Origin: an uncultured bacterium
GTDB lineage: Bacteria; Verrucomicrobiota; Kiritimatiellia; UBA8416; CALETX01
Length of the DNA stretch: 7,955 nucleotides
Assembly (NCBI GenBank): GCA_937920455.1
Contig: CALETX010000255.1
Location: 1 to 7,955 of the forward strand
Direction of reading: 5' to 3'
The notes under the pieces are model-generated. The model was not told where the DNA came from. It saw only the letters and a program-made list of their open reading frames with translations, and made no database searches. This document shows positions 1 to 6,999 of this stretch, one piece after another. Made by a program: the position numbers and the translations under genes. The stretch's first letter is position 1; every line of letters begins with the position of its first letter.

Positions 1-356
1 AGGTAACTACCTGTCAGGCCTTCTTCAACTATGCCAGAACCAACTCCAGCAAAGGACATCAAACTCCAATGGAAATCATCCGTAAACGCAACCCCGCAAT
101 CCACCCGACTATCGGCCTGTTGCCACCTGTCTTCCTGGAAAACTCCCCCCCTGAACCCTATACCAATACCCCTTCACAAACACCAAAAAGGGGATACCAT
201 GTATTTTGCTTGCCCTCCAGGCGCGGCACTGAGGACCGCGACCCTCCCCTCAGAGGCCACAAAATTGGTCATGACGACGGCAGCGACGTCGTCCCAGATG
301 CGCGAACACCAAGACCGTACCCAGTCGCTTGCCGTCTGCGCAGGGATGTCTTCTAG
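1..356 (+). CDS. C-terminal fragment of a DDE (rve-type) insertion-sequence transposase
   Basis: The open frame enters from the left window edge (first full codon at base 3) and ends at a TAG at 354-356. The first ~46 residues resemble the end of an integrase-core transposase: an FFNYAR segment, then RTNSSKGHQTPMEIIRKRNP, then HPTIGLLPPVFLE. This matches the usual pattern of aromatic-rich helix, R-x-H/N...KG...TP.E.I and a closing LLPPVFLD-like motif in DDE transposases that act as a cut-and-paste recombinase on their own element. The catalytic Asp/Asp/Glu residues would lie upstream, outside the window. A Pro-rich stretch follows, then a GYHV segment near base 200. The last ~50 residues look non-native, so the original stop may have been lost or frame-shifted. 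It converges on the minus-strand glycan locus. The family is called from memory of the motif, and the exact IS family is unknown. Confidence 0.6.
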   Translation, partial: VTTCQAFFNYARTNSSKGHQTPMEIIRKRNPAIHPTIGLLPPVFLENSPPEPYTNTPSQTPKRGYHVFCLPSRRGTEDRDPPLRGHKIGHDDGSDVVPDARTPRPYPVACRLRRDVF

Positions 357-464
357 AGTAGTTCGAGTGGTAACAAAAAATATGGCCAACCGCATGGTGC
401 AGCGTTTAGCACGGTCCCTCAATAGGCTTGAGATGACGCGCCGCTTGTCTTCTTTACCATCCAA
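174..464 (-). CDS. Short hypothetical ORF of unknown function (doubtful)
   Basis: A 96-residue minus-strand frame begins with TTG at 464 (an ATG at 395 is an internal alternative) and ends with TGA at 174. The frame is open further upstream without a standard start, giving a charged helix-like stretch (SEEHVAALDGKEDKRR). It then reads MRLAIFFVTT, TASDWVRSWCSRIWDDVAAV and a short C-terminal tail ending FWCL. A purine-rich GAGGAG lies about 12 bases before the TTG, longer than ideal. The codon pattern is moderately protein-like, with several GAC, GTC, GCC and ATC codons. It lies 61 bases after the stop of the large secreted protein on the same strand and overlaps the tail of the plus-strand transposase frame antiparallel. 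I recognise no family. It may be a decayed gene piece next to the insertion element or a chance frame. Confidence 0.2.
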   Translation of the reverse strand: MDGKEDKRRVISSLLRDRAKRCTMRLAIFFVTTRTTLEDIPAQTASDWVRSWCSRIWDDVAAVVMTNFVASEGRVAVLSAAPGGQAKYMVSPFWCL

Positions 465-525
465 AGCCGCAACATGCTCCTCACTAAAGATTCAGAGTAC
501 AAACCGAACAACAAAAAGATGCGGT

Positions 526-3500
526 TCACCATTCGAGAGTTACTACGCGGTAATCTCTCGCCCTCACCGGCAGCACAAGCCTGTTCCCATCCAACCGCGG
601 CAGCCACTTTTCCCTCTTTCGCTCCTCCGCAACTTCAGCCCCGTCGAGCAATTCCGTAATATCGTGCTCTGACGGTCCGGGGCGATCACCCATAACATCG
701 CCGATATCTTTATCCATCTCTTTCCGCGCCTGCTCTGCAACAGCCGCTGAGCCGTGATAATCATCGCCAGCAGGAGGATCAAATGTTGAGTCAACAGAAC
801 TGAGCTTCGGTCTGCCGGTTACCCCAAGCTCATCCAGACGCAGAGTAATGTTGAGAGTCATGTCGCTGTTTTTCCTATTGCTGGCTATCAGCCATATCCC
901 GCCTTTACTTTTCCGGTAGAAGGAGACCAGCACATCCCTGCCCTGTCCGGCCACATCGAGAAAACGGTCGTTGTCCCAATATGGATAGAACAAGCACTCC
1001 GCCGGATCGCCTCCGCCCCAGTTCAGGAAATCCCTCCAATAAGCCGCGTAAACATGGCTCCCCTGCCCTTCGTAAACCGTGGCAGTCTCGTAATGGGCGA
1101 ACATGCTCTGCGCCTGCCTGGCCATGCGCCATTGCCAACGCGGATATTGGCTCTTTCCCTTGTTTTCGAAACCACCCTCTGCAATGAACGGCATGTAGAA
1201 CGTGGCCACCCCCCACAGTCGGGCATTTTGCAGAACTTCAAAACGCTCCTTCGATGTGCTGTCAATCCAATCCCTGCTCTGAAGCGACACAATTGGCGAG
1301 TTCTCTCCATCAAGACACGCATCGCAAAACACCAGCCCTGCATACTGCCAAGAGTGAGTGTGATGTGCAATGAGCATGGGCTCAACGCCGTGGCTCACGA
1401 AAATGCCGCGCCATCTCTTCATCAAATCGCGAAAATCAAAGTTTCGTACTCCCGGCTGCTCTGTTCCGTCGGGCAGTTTGACTGAAAATCCGGCCTCGAT
1501 ATTCCTGGCTGGCGTCTCATAACATTCGTCCAGATAAATGGCGTCCCAAATTCCGCGGCCGATCCACTGGTCCATCTCCCAGCAAAGATAGTTGTTGAAC
1601 CAGCGCGTCAGGGAAACTGCTCCAGATTCTCCGCTGCGCCATTCCCAATGATCATAAGACCCGGCCCTGCAACTGAACCACGCTCGGGAAAGGTACATCG
1701 TTATGCGTCCGAAAGGCTTGGCCGCCCTCATCGCCGGTATGCAGCTCTCGGCATACTCCCAACTCGGCCCCTCTTCCGCTTTTCGGGGATCCGGAGCTGG
1801 ATAAACCCTCATCGTTGCCCCGTTGCGTGGACACATAGGCCAGGGGCGAAAAGCGTCAAATATGCTGCATGCCTTCGGATCCTGCTTCTCAGAAACCCGC
1901 TCAAAAAGACGGTATGCCTTCGGCAGCGGCCTCGCCGGATGCGGCAGCAATGCAAAAACTATCGGACCAGACGGCAACGCATCCGACGGTTCGGCCACCA
2001 GATTCAAAACCATCTTGACGGTTTCACCCTCCTTCACCATTTCTATTGCGCTTACCTCCCGGCTTTGCACCCAGCCAGCCGCATTGTCGCAGAACCAGAA
2101 CAGACCCCTGTTCATATCGTTGATGTCAAGATGACCGAAGAAACCGTATCCTTTATAGGCTTTTCGCAACGGTTCCCAAAATTCCTCCCAGCTCAGGTCA
2201 GGCCTCGCCTGTCGCTCCTTTGTATATTGCCGCCATGCCTCTGAGACGTAAGAAGCGGTCCTTGATTCGAGAACCGGTCCTTCCTTGTCGCCAACCGCTC
2301 CAGTGCGCACTCCGCGTTCGCCCATCAAATAGTAAAGAAAACGTTTGGCGCGTTCAGCCCGCATAGGAATAACCAAAGACAGGCGATCCATCTTTCCCCG
2401 AGGCCGGATGCTTAGACTGAATTTCAGCACGCCGTCGTATTCAGCTCGAAACTTCGCCTGAATCTCGCAAGTCTTACCGGAAAACCCAGACATCCACTCC
2501 GCTTCGGAAGGTTTGGCAACAGGCCATTCTGTCATTGCGCCGGTCAGCCGAAGACCGCCTTCGACAAAACAAACCGCATCGGCCAGCATCGGGTGGCCGT
2601 CGGCCCATATCTGTTCTGGAAGGCCATCCTCCTTGAGAACGTAACGGCTCATCCTCGTTGAGACCTCTCTGCCATTTACAACGATCGGTGTCCACGGCTC
2701 TGGCGGACTCTCCAATATGCCGGCTGAGCAATGTCGCCACGGCTCTTCCTTGTACTCCCAGGGAACAATGCCTGATGCGGCAACACGCCCTTGATCGTCG
2801 CGCACATCATACTCGAACTTGTACAATCCTTCCTGCACTGGTTTGCCTTCGCTCAGCACAAAGTTGACGCGATCGCCATCGCTCTCCGCCGTCAAAGGCC
2901 CGGCCACAAGATTTCCTCCGCCGTCCTTCATCGTCACTACAACCGTCTTTGGCATCACTCCCTCGGGCAAAAGCGGAAGTACGGAGAATTCAATCTTCTG
3001 AAGCGAATACTTGAAAGACAATGCCACCTCGCAAAGACGAATCGGCTCAAGACGACCCATCCATCTCTTGAACGCCTGATCCACCTCGTCTTCGGCAAGC
3101 GGACGGCCATAGCCGACCAGTTCGTCCATCTCGAATCTCAAGGGCCTCTTGTCCGAGCCCTTGCCCTCGCCAGGGATACCCGCCTCCGCATAAAGAAGTT
3201 CAATGTCATCCGGTCTGTAGGGCTGAAACTGCCATGCTATGCCACCATGGCGCCGCCCATTGAGATACAGGACCGGTTTAGAGTCCCGCCCACCCCATAC
3301 AACCGCCACATGCGTCCAGTGCCCCGGATCAAGCGGTATTCTTTCGCGCTCGAGATTGAACGCTCTGGGCAACGTAATCTCGAACAAGGTTCCTTCCTTG
3401 CTCTCCTTTTTGTTTCTGGCGCAAATTCGGAGCACCGACAAATTCATGTTCCGCGGAGGCGAGTGATGCCAGTAACCGGTCATGTCGTCCCAGTTAAGGG

Positions 3501-4723
3501 GACGGATCCAGAACTCCAGGGTCCCCCCCTGTGCGCGCATACCTTGAAGAGGAAATCTGGGAAAGCCGATGACAGGATCAATAATCCATGCCGAGCCCCG
3601 CACGCCAGGTACCTTCAACCCGTCCAATGCCTGACCTTTCAAGTCAATGGAAGCCTCCGCATCGCCAAGGTCGTATTTTAATCCGGCGTCCATGGAAATC
3701 CTGAGCACAGGCCCCATCCCTCGGAAGTAGGGAGGGTCAAAAAGCAGCTCTCTTTCAGCCTTCTCGTCCCGCCACGCCATCGGCGGCCTCTCATAGAGGG
3801 CGCGGACCGAGGACGAAACCCTGAACTCGTCAATCCTGCCATTAAATCCCTGATCGCCCTTGGCGCTGTTGCCGATTACAAGCATTGTCTGTCGCCACGC
3901 CATGAATGGATAACGATTGAACCGTTCGCTCAGATACCAGGCCACGTCTGAGCCATTCACCGTCAACCTCGCGTCAAAGGGTTCACCGCCGCCAGGCGTC
4001 GGATGAGGCTTGTTCCACACTGCCACATGCACCCACACGCCTGTCTGGATGGGGTCTGGCGAAACGATCTCCGCATCTTTCTTCATGATGATTTCAATCA
4101 CGCCGGCCGGCGTTTTTTCTCTGTCCGGGATACCGTGGGGATGTCCAAGTTTGAGTTCAAGATGGCCATCCGGCCGCAGAAGCAGCCGCACTTCGTCGTT
4201 TTCAAGAGAAAAAATGCAACTTGGCGAAGTCGGATACTCCTCCACCATAATAGAGCACTCAACAAACCGCGGATCCGACACCACTGTTTGAATCCCGCCC
4301 TTGCCGGAACAAAACAGGCAGGATCCAAATCTCCCTTCTGGAATAATCTTCATTCCTTCAGCAAGTTTAACATGCCGGCGCCTATGGCTGTAGTCCGCCG
4401 CCATCCCGGGCGGCATTGACGAGTCATCTGGTGGAGGAGGCTCGCGCAAAGGAGCTGATTCGAGAAGACCCGACAAATCGTCATCATTTACGGAGGACTC
4501 TTCCAGCAACTGTTCTTCCTTTCTTGCAGATTCAATCTTCTTCAGGAGTTCAGCGTGCTCTCTGCGCAAGCGGCCCGAAATGCAGCAGCAGCGCAGTGTA
4601 AGCATCGGGCTCGTACTCATTCCACCACGCCTCGCCGTAGGAATATGACGGGCCAACGCCCGCCAGGCACGAGACAGGACCAAGAAAAGCCGCCAAAGCT
4701 AGCAGGGCATCACACAGCTTCAT
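526..4723 (-). CDS. Giant secreted protein: two LamG-like jellyrolls plus GH123/DUF6067-like glycoside hydrolase region (frameshift in the given sequence)
   Basis: Read through one frame correction, this gives about 1398 residues. ATG at 4723 starts a signal peptide (MKLCDALLALAAFLGPVSCLA), so the product is exported, probably periplasmic or surface-exposed. Residues 50-75 are a charged coiled-coil-like helix. LamG/ConA-like jellyroll 1 spans ~120-315 (GVWVHVAVWN, GRIDEFRVSSSVR). Jellyroll 2 spans ~340-555 (GGTLEFWIRPLNW, GHWTHVAVVW...LYLNGR, MDELVGYGRPL). A beta-rich linker follows to ~660. The catalytic-like region at ~680-1290 resembles DUF6067/GH123 proteins: GHLDINDMNRGLFWFCDNAAGW (~863-884 region), then DAIYLDECYETP at ~1060, where the adjacent Asp1065-Glu1066 could match the Asp-Glu pair used by GH123 enzymes, and HHTHSW at ~1120. 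A charged helical insert at ~1328-1372 precedes a final beta strand (YRVVTLEW). The stop is TGA at 526. An ATG at 4798 is preceded by GGTGG and is an alternative start with a longer n-region. The substrate is unknown; hydrolase activity is inferred. Confidence 0.8.
4574..4576 (-). other. Single-base frameshift site in the LamG/GH-like gene
   Basis: The signal-peptide frame (from 4723) runs to ...YTALLLHFG and then dies at a TGA near 4550. The body of the protein lies in the next frame. Removing one base from the GGG run (CCC on the plus strand) restores a smooth join: ...ALLLHFG-RLRREHAELLKKIES. Both sides look like real protein, with LamG-protein style before the join and a coiled-coil helix after it. 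No slippery heptamer or stimulatory hairpin is evident, so a sequencing or assembly indel, or a genuine inactivating mutation, is more likely than programmed frameshifting. Confidence 0.75.
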
Positions 4724-4910
4724 GAGACTTCGCACAGCGGCCGGGTTAACAAGCATGAATGACGACTTCGAACTATGGCAATGCTTCACGGCTGCCATCG
4801 TTCCACCCGCTGGACGCCCGATAGCGGCTGTTGTGAGTCGAAACCCATTCACTGTGTCATGCTCCGGCTTCAGCGATGTCAGCTCAGCCGGCGGGCCGGA
4901 ATCGTGGCTA
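4724..4910. other. 187-base gap between the MDR dehydrogenase and the LamG/GH-like gene
   Basis: No separate gene is visible. The signal-peptide frame stays open upstream to a GTG at 4852, with ATGs at 4798 and 4756, so part of this gap could be coding if an upstream start is used. I see no convincing -35/-10 promoter pair and no run of T characteristic of an intrinsic terminator. Its only structural feature is the hairpin at 4864-4891. Because it is much wider than the other spacings in the cluster, the large gene may have its own promoter or differential expression here. Confidence 0.5.
4864..4891 (-). promoter_or_regulatory. Possible mRNA hairpin after the MDR dehydrogenase stop
   Basis: An inverted repeat pairs CCGGCT (4864-4869) with AGCCGG (4886-4891). 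An inner AGC/GCT pairing (4872-4874 with 4882-4884) closes a 7-base loop. It begins 19 bases after the dehydrogenase stop on the transcribed strand. No U-tract follows, so it is not a canonical terminator. It could be a processing or 3'-stabilising structure separating expression of the two genes, or simply chance in GC-rich DNA. Confidence 0.3.
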
Positions 4911-5945
4911 TCAGCCGCGCAATCTTATCAGCGCTTTAACCGTCCGCCGCTCTCTGAGATCGCGGAAAGCATCGTTGATGCTCTCGAGAGGATATGGCTT
5001 GTCAATGTCGTACCACAGCGACACATCCAGCTTGCCGTGCAGGTACATTTCGCAGATTCGCTGGTGCGTCTCGGCTTCATCATATGTGCACGGGTGGATC
5101 ACCACAGTGCCCCGCGCCTTGGATGGGTTGATCGTGATCTTGCCTATATCATCAAGGCCATACGTTCCATACCTGCCGCCATCTCTAAGACATGGAAGTG
5201 CGCGATCCGCCACGCCGGCCTTTCCAACAGCGTCTATTATGAAGTCGAATCCTTCCGGACACACGGCCCGCAACTGGCCGGCCCAGTCGTCGCTTCTATG
5301 GTCAACGTACGACGCCAGCTTCAGTTTTGAGACGAGTTTTCCACGCAGTCTCTCGGCCCCGACCATTGCAACGAGCCTGGCGCCGAGATTCCCCGCATGT
5401 GTCGCATAGGCTATGCCGTTCCCGCCAGAACCAATCACCAATACGGCGCTACCTTGCCCCACGCCCATCCGCGTAATGTAAGACAGTGTCTCGCGCCACG
5501 TGGTGAACATTGGCGCCACGCGCGGATCAACTGATGCCGGCAGAACCTGGTTGAAACGCCACATCCCTCTCCACTCGCTCTCCGGCAGGCCATCCGCGCA
5601 CATGGCCCAGTGATCCCTCGCAATGCCCATCTGCGCGTAGCCTCCCCAAGTGACCGAAATGCCGACATTCGGAAGGGGTGGAGCGCCAACTCTTGTCACA
5701 AGATCCCCGATTCTGTAGTTCCTGACCTTTTTCCCCACTTTGACGACTCTGCCGACGCTTTCGTGGCCTGGAATCGTGGGCAAAGGCGAAATCCACGGGA
5801 AAGTTCCTTCAAGGATGTGCGAATCGGTCCCTGTGCACGTCGCGCCGTAGAGCAGTTCGCACAAAGCTTCATATTCTGATGGCTCGGGGTCTGGAAGATC
5901 CATTACAACCATGGAGCCAAACTGCTTGATGACAGCAGCCTTCAT
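4911..5945 (-). CDS. Zinc-type medium-chain dehydrogenase/reductase (alcohol or sugar dehydrogenase-like)
   Basis: A 344-residue cytosolic NAD(P)-dependent oxidoreductase of the MDR superfamily, predicted to oxidise an alcohol or sugar hydroxyl or reduce the matching ketone. The GroES-like catalytic domain carries the zinc-site Cys37 (CTGTDSH) and the GHE motif at 60-62 (PGHESVGRVVKVGKKV), followed by RIGDLVTRVG. The Rossmann fold shows VLVIGSGGNG at ~168-176, the dinucleotide-binding glycine motif. The usual four-cysteine structural-zinc lobe after residue 85 is absent, and the region around 145-152 (APMFTTWRE) lacks an obvious canonical fourth ligand. ATG at 5945 was chosen because GGAGG lies 5 bases upstream and the protein then starts at the family's usual MKAAVI. 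The frame extends to a TTG at 6053, but that would overlap the preceding gene. The CTGTD.H pattern is reminiscent of sorbitol and glucose dehydrogenases, but the substrate cannot be read from the sequence. Confidence 0.88.
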   Translation of the reverse strand: MKAAVIKQFGSMVVMDLPDPEPSEYEALCELLYGATCTGTDSHILEGTFPWISPLPTIPGHESVGRVVKVGKKVRNYRIGDLVTRVGAPPLPNVGISVTWGGYAQMGIARDHWAMCADGLPESEWRGMWRFNQVLPASVDPRVAPMFTTWRETLSYITRMGVGQGSAVLVIGSGGNGIAYATHAGNLGARLVAMVGAERLRGKLVSKLKLASYVDHRSDDWAGQLRAVCPEGFDFIIDAVGKAGVADRALPCLRDGGRYGTYGLDDIGKITINPSKARGTVVIHPCTYDEAETHQRICEMYLHGKLDVSLWYDIDKPYPLESINDAFRDLRERRTVKALIRLRG

Positions 5946-5958
5946 TGCACCCTCCTCA
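5946..5958 (-). promoter_or_regulatory. Ribosome-binding site of the MDR gene abutting the upstream stop codon
   Basis: GGAGG (5951-5955) follows directly after the TGA stop (5956-5958) of the aldo/keto reductase and sits 5 bases before the ATG at 5945. This fixes the dehydrogenase start and implies translational coupling of the two oxidoreductases on one mRNA. Confidence 0.85.
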
Positions 5959-6951
5959 AGCCGGGCCCGGACCCTTGTAGGCCGACGGATTACCGAGGAA
6001 CCAGCCGAGGCCGAATGGCTCCTCAAACGGGCGGTAGGGCACCATGGCGGCAATTTCGTCCAGCTTTTTTAGAATTTCTGCCGGTAAAGGTCCTTTTTCC
6101 ACCGCAGCAACGTTCTGTTCAACTTCAGCCACTGAGCGTGCCCCCATGAGCACAGTGTGCACATCCGGGTTCGAGATGACAAACCTCAGTCCCAACTCCG
6201 GCAACGGAATGCCGCACTCGTCAACAAATGCATAAAGCTTCATGAACTGCTCCCTTCTGGCGCGAGACAGCCAGGGCATCCCCTTCTCAATGACCTCGGT
6301 ATACTTGCGTGCAAGCGCACCCTGCTGCAAAGGCGAGCCAATCACGATACCCATGTTTTTCTCCTTTGCCGCTGGAATTACTTCCAACGCAGCCTCACGC
6401 CACAACAGACTGTAGTTGAAAGCGGTAAGCACAACGTCAAACTTTCCTGACCGGATTATGTGGGCAAGCTCGTACGCAGTTGTCCCGCCCAGGCCAAGGT
6501 AACGAATAACGCCTTTTGCCCTCAGATTCATCATCAACTCCAGCACAGGCCCGTTTATGTTCTCCCAATCGGGCCACCAGTCGTATTGGCCCGGCCGATC
6601 CGGCTCATGAATCATCAGGATGTCAATGTGGTCGCGGCCGAGCAGTCGCAAGCTCTCCTCTACAGATCTCATGAGGCAATCCCTGTCCTGAGGATTGAAA
6701 GGCTGCGGCCTCCCCCCGAGCTTTGTCGAGATGATCACCGGTCCGGGTGCATCCTTCAGCGCATTGCCCAGAACCTCCTCGCTGTTCCCGTAACCCGGAG
6801 CGGTATCAATATAGTTGATGCCGAGCCGTATCGCTCTGTGCACAGCCCGCCTTGCCTCCTCATATTGCGCCGCGAACGACGATACAAACAGGCCTCCGAA
6901 GGCAAGCCGGCTGACCTTCAACCCTGTTCTCCCTAGAGTTACACTCTGCAT
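5956..6951 (-). CDS. Aldo/keto reductase family oxidoreductase
   Basis: A 331-residue cytosolic NAD(P)H-dependent oxidoreductase with a TIM-barrel fold, expected to interconvert an aldehyde or ketone (or sugar) with its alcohol. The N-terminus MQSVTLGRTGLKVSRLAFGG is typical of the family. The catalytic tetrad is complete: Asp49 and Tyr54 (YIDTAPGYGNSEEVLG), Lys77 (VIISTKLGG) and His115 (IDILMIHEPD). Later family signatures include VIRYLGLGG, the FNYSLL strand and IGSPLQQGALA. Length is normal for the family. The style resembles bacterial sugar-active aldo/keto reductases such as aldose or L-fucose dehydrogenase relatives, but specificity is inference. ATG at 6951 has AGGAGG 4 bases upstream. 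It lies 48 bases after the TonB-dependent receptor and 10 bases before the MDR dehydrogenase on the same strand, so the two oxidoreductases probably act on the same or successive metabolites. Confidence 0.92.
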   Translation of the reverse strand: MQSVTLGRTGLKVSRLAFGGLFVSSFAAQYEEARRAVHRAIRLGINYIDTAPGYGNSEEVLGNALKDAPGPVIISTKLGGRPQPFNPQDRDCLMRSVEESLRLLGRDHIDILMIHEPDRPGQYDWWPDWENINGPVLELMMNLRAKGVIRYLGLGGTTAYELAHIIRSGKFDVVLTAFNYSLLWREAALEVIPAAKEKNMGIVIGSPLQQGALARKYTEVIEKGMPWLSRARREQFMKLYAFVDECGIPLPELGLRFVISNPDVHTVLMGARSVAEVEQNVAAVEKGPLPAEILKKLDEIAAMVPYRPFEEPFGLGWFLGNPSAYKGPGPA

Positions 6952-6961
6952 TTCGCCTCCT
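6952..6961 (-). promoter_or_regulatory. Ribosome-binding site of the aldo/keto reductase
   Basis: AGGAGG at 6956-6961 with a 4-base spacer (CGAA) before the ATG at 6951. This near-perfect Shine-Dalgarno confirms the start. The 48-base interval back to the receptor stop contains no hairpin with a U-tract, supporting co-transcription. Confidence 0.85.
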
Positions 6962-6999
6962 GTTCTGGCTTTTCCTTGCTATCAAACATGACCGGCCGA

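Noticed and set aside
145..151. Run of seven C bases in the transposase tail as a programmed frameshift site
   Set aside because: Shifting frame there gives an almost immediate stop in one direction and no recognisable protein in the other.
1..190. Minus-strand open frame running off the left edge, with an ATG at 59 and GGAG 4 bases upstream (MSFAGVGSGIVEEG...)
   Set aside because: It is codon-for-codon antisense to the plus-strand transposase frame, which carries recognisable family motifs; the minus reading has none.
498..535. Possible terminator after the large gene (AACCG...CGGTT around a T-rich loop)
   Set aside because: The stem is only 5 bp with a loop of about 15 bases and the T-run is in the loop, not after the stem.
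31..672. Long plus-strand open frame of 213 codons
   Set aside because: It is antisense to the 3' end of the large minus-strand gene and out of frame with the transposase motif; its translation is low in protein-like pattern (Ser/Thr/Arg-rich).
2791..3681. 296-codon plus-strand open frame
   Set aside because: It lies entirely antisense to the LamG domains of the large gene, whose motifs are clear; the plus-strand translation resembles no family.
526..4683. Start of the large gene at TTG 4683
   Set aside because: The first ~35 residues in this frame (Arg/Cys-rich, no signal peptide) are the out-of-frame reading of the true signal-peptide segment.
5946..6053. Extended start of the MDR gene at TTG 6053
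   Set aside because: It would overlap the reductase C-terminus by nearly 100 bases, while the ATG at 5945 has a strong Shine-Dalgarno and gives the family's normal N-terminus.
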